Positions 1 through 11,014 of a stretch of DNA of 64,000 nt are shown here, in pieces. Position numbers and translations under genes: made by a program. Numbering within the stretch: the first letter of the stretch is position 1; each line of letters opens with the position of its first letter. Origin of the DNA: Rhynchopus sp. YZ270_cl-10 (lineage: Eukaryota; Euglenozoa; Diplonemea; Diplonemida; Diplonemidae); the NCBI GenBank assembly GCA_964035575.1, contig OZ037842.1, positions 496,001 through 560,000 on the forward strand, read 5' to 3'. The notes below the pieces were generated by a model. That model was given only the letters and a program-made list of their open reading frames with translations. It was not told the DNA's origin and did not search any database.

Positions 1-133
1 CGGGAACACGATGGGTTTGAAACTTGGTTATATCTTCATCGCAGTGACGGTTGTTCAGGATGATGCCGTCACCCTATGAGCTTGCATTACAGGCCAAGGC
101 ACGGTACTTGACTCTCGAACAAAACAAACATAC
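1..133 (-). other. Partial intron 1 of receptor-cyclase copy A
   Basis: The donor site GTATGT begins at 133, directly after the coding exon. The sequence runs off the left edge before any acceptor. It matches the intron of copy C (23855-23987) almost base for base, so the missing part of copy A probably continues like copy C. Confidence 0.8.
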
Positions 134-1128
134 GTTCCGTGCGACGTCCCTGCCATGTACCAATGCTGCCAGCCTTCCACCACCCAGTTGTGACGCACTG
201 TCGCAAACACCCTTCCCAGACTTCCCTTCCCGAGGTCAAGGGTCTTCAGAAACGCTGTGATCTTCCTCATATCTGTACCAGCGTACGTTATCCCAACGCG
301 ATTGCCTGCATTGTCAACGTACACACACTGCGAGATGACCCCGACGTTGTAGCCCAGGTCCGTCAATGGAGAGTACAGGCTGTACCCAACCGGTTGGTAG
401 TTCAGGAGTGCCAAGTGTCGTTCTGCTAAGTTGTACTCTGGGTTGAGGCAGGGCACATCGAACTCTTTGCCTCGTGAGTCCACAGCGGTCTTGCCGTCCG
501 CAAGGCACTCCAAAGGGTAAGCTGGATAGTGGTCATTGGGGTAGCCGTACGCATCACCAGACCCATCGGGCAAAGCATCTCCCTGAACGCTTCTATTTAC
601 CGCAGGCAGGGTGGTCACGTGGTCGTAGTCAGTGCCGTTGTTGACCAGACTATTGAGATGCATGTAGCCATCAGGGCGGATCCCAAGGGTGAAAAAGCTC
701 TCATACATCTGCATCGTCTGCAACTTCGTGGTCACAATGCCCACCCCATCATAGTTGTCGTTACGAGCAACCATATGGTAGAGAGCCTTCCGCCAGCTGT
801 AGATGTAGTCCCAGGAGGTCATCACGGCGGTCGTCTCGGTCATCACCTGGTGGCAGATCTGGTCGCTTGCATCGTGAACAGTGACAAAGAAAGCGGAAAA
901 CTGCCTAACAACAGAGTCGGCCTGCTGGTTGAGGTACACCTCCGACAGCTTCACAACAGTGGTGCTCCCAACATCAAAAGCACTGCCGACAGACTCCTGC
1001 AGCAGGTCTTCTGTGTCACGCAGGGCAGAGTCACCACTCCACACTGCCATCGACGTGCACAGACAGGCCACCGCAGCGATGCAGAACACCACAAGCCCGA
1101 CATTCAGCGCCCTGATCGATACAATCAT
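134..1128 (-). CDS. Receptor-type pseudo-nucleotidyl cyclase, copy A (first exon only)
   Basis: This is the first coding exon, 995 nt (331 codons plus 2 nt), of the cyclase-receptor family; the remaining exons lie left of the window. The start is the ATG of MIVSIRALNVG, because all family members begin there. Residues about 8-28 are a hydrophobic signal-anchor. The rest is the extracytoplasmic sensor region, with several N-x-S/T sites such as NNGTD and NRSVQ. I infer a Cache-like ligand-binding role from the architecture, without a recognised signature. The exon is closest to copy C (same intron, about 95% identity by eye) and ends in codon phase 2 at a GTATGT donor. Upstream sequence of copy A differs from C and D, so the duplication break lies near the start codon. 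Confidence 0.85.
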
Positions 1129-1545
1129 TGTGTACAAATGTGCTGTGAGTGGTGTGATACATTTGTGTGAGATGTGGTATGATACAAAACGAACCCACCC
1201 CTTCTCTCCTTTTCTCCTCTCGTTTTTGGGTTTCCCCAAATCGCTATGATTTCTTGAAAGACAACTGAAGTATGTGGACACTAACACATATGTTTTTACT
1301 GGATGACGGACTAGAACAGAGTGAGTTTCCACGGTTCCAACGTATGACCAGACACAACAGACATGGCACACATCTGATACTATCCCAGCGAATCAACGAA
1401 GGATAGGTCAAAACGCCATTTTTTCCGCTGCACATCTGGCACCATAATTCTCTTCTCGCAAACCGCTTCCATGCTAACCCATAGCATATGTCTCTGGACA
1501 CGACCGTCAAGCAGGAAAAAAAAAAAGAATGGGGGAAAAAAATGG

Positions 1546-1645
1546 TAGTTGACGCAGGCACCTCCGACTGACTTACGTATGATGCCAGCCATCTGGATGA
1601 AAGCACAAATAAACAAAAAGATGATCCTAAGCCTCGTGTGTTGCT
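1546..1645 (-). repeat. Type-G element followed by a degenerate loop-hairpin
   Basis: The segment GATGCCAGCCATCTGGATGA with flanking AAGCACAAATAAAC is shared with 6778 and, more diverged, with 33551 and 53500. A degraded hairpin (AAGATGATCCTAAGCCTCGT) follows directly at 1618. Confidence 0.5.
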
Positions 1646-1883
1646 ACAAATGAAAAATAAAAAAACGGCGGAGTTTTTTTTTATTGGCCAACACCTCAAC
1701 GGATGCAGCCAAAAAAACTAGATCTGCCTTACACAAAGGAATATCCGGACATGATCTAAAAAAAAACTAGGGCTATGTACACCAGGAAAAAGGACATTGT
1801 GACAATACCGAAGCATATTGTCCCTCATGGAGACTCCTCAGAATTGCTGTAGTTGATCTTGGAAATGGAAAGAAAGAAAAAAC

Positions 1884-1921
1884 GACTTGAAACACAAACG
1901 CCTCTGTGGACGCAGGCACAG
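1884..1921 (-). repeat. Type-C element (degenerate)
   Basis: It shares ACAAACGCCTCTGTGGACGC and AGGCAC with the type-C copies at 6864, 53045 and 60121. The 5' tRNA-arm-like part is missing. Confidence 0.45.
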
Positions 1922-2599
1922 TCAGGAAAGGCCGTTGGGTGGAGGGGTAAGATCTTAACTGGGTAACATGGCTTGCGTTGCCACGGCGCCGTTCCTGAGA
2001 GGGGGTGCTCCCCTCCCCTCGTGTTGAAGCATATTGTTTGGGGTGCGGAAAACACCTTTAGTTGTCGACGGTTTTGTCGGATTGATACCTTAAGGCACCT
2101 TCTAGGCACCGCGTTATACAGAACGATAACTTCGTGGGTCTGTTCTTGAACTCACGCGGTTCGCGGGCGTGCTATCGGGCACCACTCACAGACCAGTAAA
2201 ACTGGCTGGTGCCTGTATGAATTGAAGGCTTTTTGGGTCTCATACCTGTGTGACCACACCCCAGGTGGTCTGAAGAGTGATCCGACCATTCTCCAGGGAT
2301 AACAAATGCAAAATTCGTTTGGCGTAAAAGCAAGGATATCTCTAAATCCGTCCCTTTTGGGCCAAATTCCGAAATCCCAATCCAAAAAATTCCCTGTTTT
2401 TTTGGTGTAGTTTTTGGGCTGTTTTTTGACTTTTTTGTGGGGGGAAAAAAAATTTCCCGCTATGTCGTCAGGGCTCTCGTCGGGGGTGATTTGGGGTCCC
2501 GAGCTTTCCCCCCGTAAAAGCGGTCGCTGCGTGCGCTTCGCGCGCGCGACTCCCTGCCAGTGCAGGGAGGCGTGGCGCTTTCTCCCCTCTGATGCACAA

Positions 2600-2745
2600 A
2601 AGGCAGGTGGGGAGGGGTGAACCACAATCCGTAGTGTGTGTCAGCCTTATCAGTAACCTACATTTATGAAAGAAACGGCGGTCATGGCACCCAAAGGTTC
2701 CTGGCGAAGCCACGGTACGCAACATGTGAGATCTCCTCCGTCTTC
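2600..2745 (-). repeat. Dispersed repeat with GCGTACCGTG hairpin module (partial)
   Basis: This is a reverse-oriented partial copy of the about 330-bp repeat seen complete at 30330 and 39755. Shared landmarks are the GTCATGGCACCCAAAGGTTC stretch and GGCGAAGCCACGGTACGCAA, which folds as GGC-TTC-GCC. Confidence 0.6.
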
Positions 2746-5700
2746 CAACCCTCATAATTGAATGCGATTGACACGTCTTTTTGTGCACCACCTCAAATGT
2801 CTCTGATGCTGGACGTTTGCCTGCAACTGACGCGAACATCCGCACCCACAACTACAGCAACCGCCTGCGGAGCCAATTTTTTCCTCAAAAACCCGGAACT
2901 TTTTTTTTTTTTCCGTTTCCCCTTTTTTCGCTTTATTTGATCGCGTTGATTGATCGCATCCCACAGGCGAAACTCTCTGGGGGTGGGGTGGGGTAGAATG
3001 TACCTGAAATTGCTGTAGGGAAAAACAGGGAATTTTTTTCAGGGAATTTTTTTATTTTCCCCGAAATCCCAATCCCAATCCAGAATTAGAAAAATCCCTG
3101 CGTAAAAGACTAAAAAAAAAACTTAAGATTTTTAGTATTCCAAGTTTTTCCCATGAAGATATGTTATCATGGATGTGAACCTTTCTGTTCTTTATGGCTT
3201 GCGCTTCGTATCACATTTATTGCACAAAATGGTGCAAAAGTATGGAAGATTTAAGATGAATTGTACACAAAAAAAAAAAAAAAAAATGTATCTGGACAGG
3301 AAGTAGTTGGTAATCTCCACATTCAGCCACATCGTTTTTTTTTTTTCTTTTGTGAATTTATGCACAAAAAAAAAAAAAAACTGTACATTAGTCCAGCACC
3401 AGTGAAGCCCTCCCCCGAGAGGGCTTGCCCTCTCCCGTACTACATACAACTATGAGTCTTCTGTTGAAGAAGATAACACAGCGCTTGCAAAGCCGCCGCC
3501 CCGACTGGCCGACGACAAACGTTGCACTGTATGGAACGACTCCGGCATCACCTGGACGTAGGATGGATGGTATAGTGGGTGTCGGCACTATCACAACCAC
3601 GTTTTTCAAAAGGAAATATCTGAGTGATATAAAAGGAGAGAGCTCTGAGATACTAGAGACTACTCGAAGAGTACGAGTGTTCTCAAGCAGGAGAGCCCTA
3701 CACGCAGCGAAGCTGCCCCCGCTACGGTGACAAAAAATACACAGAGAGAGGAGGCAGAGACAGAGAGAGAGAGAAAGAGAGATGCATAGAAAATGAACAA
3801 AAAGATAAGGAACAAAAAAGGTATTGACGAAGTAACTTTGGTGGACCCCAAAAAAAAAAAATGAAAGCTGAGAGGTCGGAAATGTTCTTATTAAAGACAT
3901 TTTGAGAAAACAGACAAATGATTCCATTAGGCAAAGTCCATTTTTTTAACGTATGGTGGACACAGCAGCTAATGGGGTGGAGAAGATATGTGATGAGGAG
4001 GAGGGGTGTTGGGGTGTTGGGGAATCTGTGGGGGATGGAATAAAAAAAAAACAATTGGTGATATCTTATTGTGAGGAGGGAAATACCCGCTTTGCACTGT
4101 GTTCGCTCGGGGGCAGGTTTCCCACCTATTTTTTGACACACATGATTGAAAAATACCCTTTGTTTTTTGAAACTTGGTTTGTCGTATAGAGTAAAGTGGT
4201 TTGCATTTTTTGAATCATGCGCGAGTAGTTGATACGTGGTTATGCTATAGTTCGACTGAGAGAAGCCTGATTCTACAAACGAAGAAAAGAAAAAGAAAAG
4301 CTCACGACTAACCTTTGGCGCCCTTTATAGGTAGAACCCTTTTCTCAAAAACAAAGGTGGATAAATAGTAGAAAAGAACGGAAAAAAGTTGGGATGAAGC
4401 TATCCTCTCATTGCCTCGTCACACTTTGGATTTCCTGGGGGGAGGAGGAGGAGGAGGAGGGGGGCTATTGCGGCAAAGCAACGAATGAGCGCTCTGGGAA
4501 CACTCCTTTTTGTGAGGTTGAAGTTACAACTTAAAGAGTGCTGAACTAAAGTACACAAAAAGAAAGAAACTTGGGGGGAAAAAAAATACAAAGTCTTCAA
4601 CGGGAAAAGAAGAAAAAAAGAATATCATAAAATATGCGGGGAAGTGGGTGGAAAAATAATTTAGGTGGAAAGTCAGATTTTTTTTGTTTTGAACAATATC
4701 GAAGTGTGTTGCCTCGTGATGTCACATTGTGCGGTCTCCATTCCCATAGACAACATCTAAAGACCCCATCAAGACAACAGGTTGTGAACAAAAGGAAAAT
4801 CCCTGAAAGAAAACGCGATGATACAAAGGCCCTGCTTCAGCCTTATAAAAAATAGTAGGATCTTGCTTCTTTGACACAGGACCCACAACCGCATCGTATT
4901 CGTAAGAAAAATTACAAACAAACCTTTTAATTTATAAAACAAAAATTGGAAAGAAAGACAATGAACATGCCTATAAGCACACATCCCCATAAGAAAGCGA
5001 AATGTGAAGGTAACAACACCCTTGCGAAGACGCAGGCGCCAGAAACCTTCATGGATGAACTGTACCTACAAACACACGTGGAATATAATTAGAAGAAAAT
5101 ATTTCATATACTTTCTTTTCTTAAATGAAACGAAAAGAAAGCAAAGAGGGTGCGACAAATGTACCCTTGCTTTTTTTTGGAATGTTTTTTAGAAGGAAAA
5201 AAAAAACACTCAATCTGGAAGCCAGATCCCGGGACAATTCTAGAATGACCCAGCTGAGCTATTATTGCTGAGAGCTTTGATGAGAAAAAAAAAATGCCGA
5301 AAACTTTAGACATAAACGGCACCACGCAAAAGGAAGAACCAAAAAAGAACACATTACGGGAGTGGATCAACAATAGGGAAATTACAAAGATTAAAATTAA
5401 AAATAAAAAATCAGGTAGCGAGACACAGCGATTTGCTATGTCTGCGTACGCCTTTTTTTTCGTTCATCTCACTACCTCTTCGCACATCAGCAAGCTGTTC
5501 ACTGTTGGAAGAGGGAAGAAAAAAAAAAACTCCTATAATTGTGGAGCCACTTCTATTTACAGTACAAACAATAAAAGCACTGCCTACGGAACCCCAAAGG
5601 CATTTATTTGGCGCTCCAAACTGTGCTTCTAAAATTTCTGCAATGTGCGTGAAAAAAAGGGGGAAATCAAAAAGACGGATGTACCTCTGTGCACACATAG

Positions 5701-6060
5701 AAATATTACGATATCAGATGAACCCAGGCCTCTCATTAGCTTGGTCACCTATAGAAACAAAATCAGTGTTTTAGGATATTCTTTGTGAAAAGTTGTCACT
5801 TCTCACAGCTTTCCCCTCGTGGATGGGTATGAGAGGTCTGCGTGTGTTCACATTTGTTGACACAACAAGTACAAGGCTGTTCTATAATTCTTCCTATAAT
5901 ATAGATACCATACAACGCAAACGATGCCGACTACGCCTGAAAATAGGCATGTCTGGTGCTCCTTGGCGACCCCATATTGCGTACTTAGTGTGTAGTAGTT
6001 GTGTACTTCGTTTTTTTTTTTTGGATTTCTACTAAGACTAGGGTACCAATGTCTGGAAAA

Positions 6061-6142
6061 TCTATATGAGGCGTGGCTGAGGCGTTCTTACAATCACGTC
6101 CTCACGTCTGAGTATTATTAGTTCACCTCAGCCACGCCTGAG
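6061..6142. repeat. Short inverted repeat
   Basis: AGGCGTGGCTGAGG (6069-6082) and its exact reverse complement CCTCAGCCACGCCT (6126-6139) are separated by 43 bp. This could be a miniature inverted-repeat element; no target duplication is clear. Confidence 0.45.
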
Positions 6143-6754
6143 TCGGCCTTAGCGAGGCTGATTCGGCCTCGTTGCATTGTATGAGATACATCCACTCGTT
6201 TACTGTTTGTCGCAAAAAAATGTGGAAATAAAAGACTGAAGAAAAATACCCGCGTGATAAAATGGAGTTTCTGTTTACGGTATTTTCCCCTTCAAAAAAG
6301 AACCAGAAAGTATTGAATAACAAATCAGCTTCTCAAAGTCAAAAAGAGTCTGACTTCGGAAACACTCAGTTGAAGAAGGAGAGGTGAGTGCTCAAACTTC
6401 TCAAAAAAAAAAAAAAGTCAAAATCGGGTGGGAGAGGAAAAAAAGAGGGTGGCGCACCGTTTTTACGGCAAAAAACAAAAAAACTGGAGGAACACAAAAA
6501 TACGAGCAACGGCTTCCGTTTGAGGTAAAGAAAAGAGGGGTATAGCAGGGTAGGGGGAACGAGCTTTTATTTTTGTTCAATAAAATCAGGGAGAAAAAAA
6601 GGCCGCATACTTGTACCGAGGGAACTTGGAAAAAAAATTCTCTCTGGGCCCATCTAGATTTAAAAAAAAGAGAAATACTGTTGATACTGAGCCTCGCTTA
6701 TGGGAAATACACACCGCATACAGGAAGATGCACACAGGGACCCAAAACAAATAG

Positions 6755-6810
6755 CTGTTGATGCAGACCTCCGGTACGATGCCAGCCATCCGGATGAAAG
6801 CACAAACAAA
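6755..6810 (-). repeat. Type-G element
   Basis: GATGCCAGCCATCCGGATGA lies 25 bp downstream of a GTTGATGCAGACCTCCGG stretch. This is the best-preserved copy of the family also seen at 1546 and 33523. Confidence 0.5.
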
Positions 6811-6863
6811 AAAAAGTTGAAACAAACACCCCACAGGCGAATTGTCACCAGGGGGGAAAGTAA

Positions 6864-6953
6864 CGTTGACAGTGCAAACACCTCTTGGACTCAGGCAACT
6901 GACACTCCGCGGGCTAATCGAACCCGGAGCGTTGCACCAACTGCTCTCTGACA
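6864..6953 (-). repeat. Type-C element with tRNA-arm-like sequences
   Basis: Read on the minus strand it starts with AGAGCAGTTGGTGCAACG (resembling a tRNA D-arm / pol III A box) and runs at once into CTCCGGGTTCGATTAGCCCG (T-arm / B-box-like). It then has the type-C tail GAGGTGTTTGCACTGTCAAC. The two boxes are only about 10 nt apart, so no anticodon arm is present and it is not a tRNA gene. It could be a tRNA-derived SINE or a compact pol III unit. Confidence 0.5.
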
Positions 6954-7015
6954 GGGAAACTGTAAACAGGCACACAGTCACCCCAACCTTGGGAAGGGGG
7001 GGTGACATTCAAAGA

Positions 7016-7060
7016 AATTGAAAGTGCCAACACCTCACCGTTCATCGCACTTCAAAGATT
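7016..7060 (-). repeat. Type-C element (short)
   Basis: TTGAAAGTGC (7018-7027) pairs with GCACTTCAA (7046-7054) around the family core CAACACCTCACCG. No T-arm-like part is present. Confidence 0.45.
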
Positions 7061-7096
7061 CAATAAAAACACTCTGGAACACAACTAGGCGTAAAG

Positions 7097-7196
7097 AAAA
7101 GTTGACTTGAAATACAAAGCCCTCTCGTGCACAGTGTACCTTGGTACATGACCGGCTGTACCAAACTGGGTGGACACCCCAACCATGCAGAAAAAA
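7097..7196 (-). repeat. Type-D element
   Basis: About 100 bp alignable with 21480-21592 and, in part, with 9473, 16781 and 61478. Landmarks on the plus strand are GTTGACTTGAAATACAAA, CCCTCTCGTG (the complement of the conserved CACGAGAGGG), GTGTACCTTGGTACATGACC and GGGTGGACACCCCAACCATG. Confidence 0.55.
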
Positions 7197-7523
7197 GAAG
7201 GTGAAAGATACATCCACTCACAAAGACTGTGCATATCCATCTGTCCACATTGCCGGGAGCTTGTCTCCTTGTCACAGCGTACGTTTTTGGGATAATGTCC
7301 TTGGGGAAAAGAGGAAAGTTTATTTTACGATGATCATTAGCAGAGCGTGCTTAGTCATCTGAACGGAACAACGTCCGTCTGTATACGGTAGAGACGATGA
7401 AACGCAGAGGCATCCACGCGGTTCGCATCATCAGCTGATATGGTCGGTGTGTTCTCTTGATGCTTTCTTTTTCGTTTTCTTTGAAAAAGTAAATTCTTTT
7501 TTTTTTTTGAGACTATTAGTGAC

Positions 7524-7821
7524 CAGGCTCTCCGCTAGGATTTCCGATTTTGAAAATATTCTGTTGATGGTCCACGTTGGTGGGGTACATGCTTGCGCCG
7601 CAGGCGCACGGTACGCAACTTTTTTTTTTACCAACGCCCGATTTTGACTTTTTTGGGACGTTTGAGCACTCACCTCTCCATATCTTCTTCTCCTGAGCTT
7701 TTTTGACAGGTATAACGGGTCTGAACCACTTAGCAGAACTTTTTTTTTTTTTCTTTTTTTCCCCATTTTCAAAAAGTTCTGTTGACAATCAACAGAACTT
7801 TAGTACCTAGCGGAGTGCCTG
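7524..7821. mobile_element. hAT-like MITE, copy 1 (298 bp)
   Basis: It has 16-bp terminal inverted repeats CAGGC(T/A)CTCCGCTAGG and is nearly identical throughout to copy 2 at 15070. It is inserted at the left tip of the element at 7829-8554; the flanks read TATTAGTGAC and TATTAGTC, consistent with a 8-bp duplication TATTAGTC followed by a 2-bp insertion. It has no coding capacity. The internal segment GCGCCGCAGGCGC, a perfect palindrome, is also found in other repeats of the window. Confidence 0.8.
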
Positions 7822-7828
7822 TATTAGT

Positions 7829-8554
7829 CAAGCTTTTTCCCAGATCGTGATCATGATCTGGTTTTCAGGAATTTTGGAAAAAAAAAAAAAAAAAAAAAAA
7901 AAAAAGTGCTCGCACACGATCTGCAGATGTTCTACTCAATATTTTTTCAGATGAGTCACCACCACGGTTCGCACGGATCGCGATCCGTCAATTGCGGTAC
8001 TTTTCCGAGAAAAACAAAAAAAAAAAAAGTTGGGTGCGCACGGGGGTCGCGCTACGCGCCTACCGACTACCGTAGATTTTTGACGATTTTGCTCGGTACG
8101 TTTTTCCTTACTAAAACCAGAGAATCTCATATTTCACAGTAAGGGTACTTCAGAGTGTTTTTGCACACACATGTGACCCCACCGTGGAGAGCAATCGGCT
8201 CGCACAATCAAAAGAAAGCAGAGAAAAGGGAAAAAGGAAAACGACAAAAGTTGCGTACCGTGCGCCTGCGGCGCTACTGTGTTCCCACTTAAAACACCCC
8301 AATTTCATCTGAAGTTGGGTTTTCAAACCTGAAAATGACCCTTGTTTACGAGTATGGGTTCATATTTTGCAAAAATTTAAGTCAATAAAATTTTGTCCAT
8401 TTTTCCAAAATGACCCCATCACTTTCTGCAATCGCACCGAATCGGACGATGCGATCGACAAAAACGCCCAAAAATGCACCCCATACCCCTTTTTTTTTTC
8501 GTGATCTGGACCCCAAAATTTTGGTCAAAATCACGTGATCTGGGAACATGCTTG
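7829..8554. mobile_element. hAT-like non-autonomous element carrying a nested MITE at its edge
   Basis: The ends are CAAGCTTTTTCCCAGATC and GATCTGGGAACATGCTTG, imperfect inverted repeats. The 8-bp duplication CTATTAGT is present at 8555-8562 and at 7513-7520; the two are separated from the element only by the 298-bp MITE inserted later at the left boundary. The interior has no gene; it includes a long A-run (7877-7905) and a GCGTACCGTG hairpin at 8256. Confidence 0.65.
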
Positions 8555-8602
8555 CTATTAGTACAGAGTTTGCTTTGCTAATATAGAGGCGTCTTAGGTA
8601 AA

Positions 8603-8657
8603 ATATTAGATTCATATACTTTCAGTTCACAGAATTGAAAGTATATGAATCTAATAT
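8603..8657. repeat. Perfect palindrome, 22-bp stem with 11-nt loop
   Basis: ATATTAGATTCATATACTTT plus CA is followed by an 11-nt loop and its exact reverse complement, ending at 8657. A partial relative, with the same loop GTTCACAGAAT and about 10 bp of stem, lies at 15826-15864. Confidence 0.8.
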
Positions 8658-8761
8658 AAAAAATAAAATATTCAAAAGATGGAGACAGGGTTTTTGTTGG
8701 ATCGACAATCCGCCAAAAGGGTTCTGCACTCAACTGCCCACCCTTAACAATCTGATTGCTA

Positions 8762-8819
8762 CCCCGCGAATAGGCGCGTACAGGCGCGTGTAGGACCGCA
8801 TACCCGCCTATACGCGGGG
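8762..8819. mobile_element. 58-bp inverted-repeat element flanked by TA
   Basis: The arms CCCCGCGAATAGGCG and CGCCTATACGCGGGG differ at one position. TA lies immediately on both sides (8760-8761 and 8820-8821). It is either a minimal TA-targeting MITE or a hairpin site. Confidence 0.5.
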
Positions 8820-8902
8820 TAAAAATCAGGTGGTTTAAGATGGGGATATGACCACACGGCGCACATCCCTAGGGAGGCTGTAGTCTAAGTGCGTATATTC
8901 TA

Positions 8903-9010
8903 CCGACCCTCCCCCGTGAAATTGTTCCCCCCCAAAACCGGTATTTTGCCGCCAGGGACAATTTCAAGGGGGGGTCGGAGGGGGGGATAATTTCACGGGG
9001 GAAGGGTCGG
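8903..9010. mobile_element. 108-bp TA-flanked MITE
   Basis: The arms CCGACCCTCCCCCGTGAAAT and its near-complement end in ATTTCACGGGGGAAGGGTCGG. TA lies at 8901-8902 and 9011-9012. The inner part repeats the C/G-rich motif in inverted form. Confidence 0.6.
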
Positions 9011-9228
9011 TACATGATAAATGACACAACATTGTATTTGTGCATTTTTTTTCAAATTGAGGCATTTTGTTGTGATGTAAGTTGATATTTAAGCTGTGTT
9101 CTTTTTTGCGGTGGGATCGGGTTTTTTGCTGGGTGGTGAGAGAGAGGAGAGAGACCTTTCGAAAATACTGGGAGGGGACAAAACTTGCTGCGTTAGACAG
9201 CAAGGAGATACTGAAACAAATAAAATAA

Positions 9229-9265
9229 TTGAAAGCGCAAACACCCCTACGGACGCAGACACTTT
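9229..9265 (-). repeat. Type-C element (short)
   Basis: TTGAAAGCGCAAACACCCC and GGACGCAGACAC match the core of the copies at 53045 and 60121. Confidence 0.45.
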
Positions 9266-9472
9266 AAAACCCCGACTTTTTACGGTCGCCACCTGATCTT
9301 GATTATTCGACTAGGAAAGGGGAATATTATTTTCGTTGAACGCAGCCAAAAACAATACATCTGAATTTGGCGCAATATGATTTTAAAGGGAGGGACAAAA
9401 TAGGTATCAGGCGAGTAAATTGACTATATCATTCGGGTTTTTAATAACACTGCGTGGAAGGGGGGAAAAGAA

Positions 9473-9514
9473 AGTTGACTTCAAATGCAAAAGCTCTCTC
9501 GTGACAGTGTTACC
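9473..9514 (-). repeat. Type-D element (short)
   Basis: It has GTTGACTTCAAATGCAAAAG, then CTCTCTCGTGACAGTGTTACC. It corresponds to the first 40 bp of the longer copies. Confidence 0.45.
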
Positions 9515-9656
9515 TAAGAAAAGAGATCTCGAAGGGATGCGCAATCTCGTATTATCCACCTTATGTGTGATTGCTGACCAAAGGAAGGCGTGTTTGCAAA
9601 GATGGGGACAAACTCTTCTTCTCAGTTTTAGTCATCTAAACACAAAGAATCTTGTA

Positions 9657-9696
9657 AGATATGCATGTGTCTCTCTTTGTGCACACATCTTTACTA
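9657..9696 (-). repeat. Loop-hairpin element, type B
   Basis: GATGTGTGCAC on the minus strand pairs with the GTGCATAT side across a loop related to ACGAAAG. Confidence 0.4.
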
Positions 9697-9990
9697 CTGT
9701 TGTTGTCGTGCTGGAACATGCTGGGTACAGGTAGAATAGAGAAAAGCTGGATAAGACTAAGCCAAAAAATAAACGTTGGTTTTTGTTTTGTTCGTTGGTG
9801 TGAGCCAAACGGGATATACGCAGATAATTTAGAAAAAAGAAGAAGAAGAAAAAAAAACGAAATGGTTCGGGTATTGCACTGTGTCACATCCTAAAGGTGT
9901 TTTTTTGTGTTCTTCAAGAACCAAAAATAGAATCAAGAAAAAGGTTTTTCTGAAACTGGACAAACAGGCAAACCGAAGCAGGCAAAAGGT

Positions 9991-10040
9991 TTAAAGTGCA
10001 TTACGCCCACCGGACACACTGGCGGACGCAAGCATCGGGA
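9991..10040 (-). repeat. Type-C element (diverged)
   Basis: AGTGCATTACGCCCACCGGA and TGGCGGACGCAAGCATC align with the core of the copy at 53045. Confidence 0.4.
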
Positions 10041-11014
10041 AATGCAAGATAACTGAGACAAAAATGTACCTCACTGTACACTCTCATCTCCATGTTCAGG
10101 TATATTGCTAACTTTGCCAAAAGTGGGAAAAAAGCAAAACGGCAAAAAAACGGTACAATATGACTGTCCATGCTGTGCGCATACATTTCTTTGATCACCT
10201 TGGTTTCTGTGCAATTAGAGTGCTCCAGCTCCTAATTCTATTTTAAACGTATTTCGGTTTGAGGTAGTTGCTGTTCTTGACGTGCATCAGAAAAAACGGT
10301 GTCAGGTATGGCCACATGACAAAAGGGGGCACATTCAACGAAGGATCGGGTTGGTAGGACCAACTTGGGGAGGTGCAATCAGGCCTCTGACAGGGGCAGG
10401 GGGCATCTGTTGGGGCCAAAGATACCCAGTATGTGATAACCTTGCCTGACAGAATCTGGCCACTCCAATGGTTTAGAGAAAAACTTTGGCCAAAAAAAAA
10501 AAAAAAAAAAAAAACACGCAAGAATAGAAACAACGACACTGGCCATATCAGTATAAAATAATGCCAAATAAAGGAAAGACCGGAGAGTGTGGAATACAAG
10601 GAGGCCCAACAAACACAGGTGGGAGTAGAAACGAGGTGGAGTAACTGGTTGAGGGTGTTTTCACCCCAGCTGCTTTGTAAGGCTCCCTGGAGATGATAAA
10701 GAAGTACAATAGAAAAGGAAAAAGAACCGTACAGTAAAATATTTGACGCACCGAAAAATAGAAAACCTTCAAGACAAACGAGCCTCGGGGATACACATGA
10801 CAAAAAAAACACGAAAAAATCCACGGGCAACACAACAACATTTATCACAATAATTTTTTGAAAGCTATCGATAAAATGAACACACTCATTTGAGAGTTTC
10901 TGGTCTGATAATTCACAAGAGGTTCGTTCTTACTGCCAGAGATACAGGACACGTTGGTGGAGATGACCGAAGGCGCTCCTTGTTGGTTGTTTGGGAAGAA
11001 GAGGTGCTTGTAGT

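Larger units (their letters stand above)
1129..11014. other. Gene-poor interval rich in repeats and MITEs
   Basis: I see no convincing protein gene here. The interval holds homopolymer A/T tracts, short hairpin elements listed separately (1.6, 1.9, 5.0, 5.7, 6.7-7.2, 9.2-9.7 and 10.0 kb), nested hAT-like elements at 7.5-8.6 kb, two small TA-flanked inverted repeats and a perfect 22-bp-stem palindrome. The stretch 2.1-4.9 kb contains only AT-rich sequence and a repeat module at 2.6 kb. Open frames of up to 200 codons near 10.2-10.8 kb are low-complexity Phe/Leu/Ser stretches. Confidence 0.6.

Noticed and set aside
6864-6953. Canonical tRNA gene
   Set aside because: D-arm-like and T-arm-like parts are adjacent with no room for an anticodon arm; no acceptor stem.
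10243-10848. Minus-strand open frame of 201 codons rich in Phe, Leu and Ser
   Set aside because: Low-complexity sequence driven by A/T runs, no recognisable domain, no splice-compatible neighbours.
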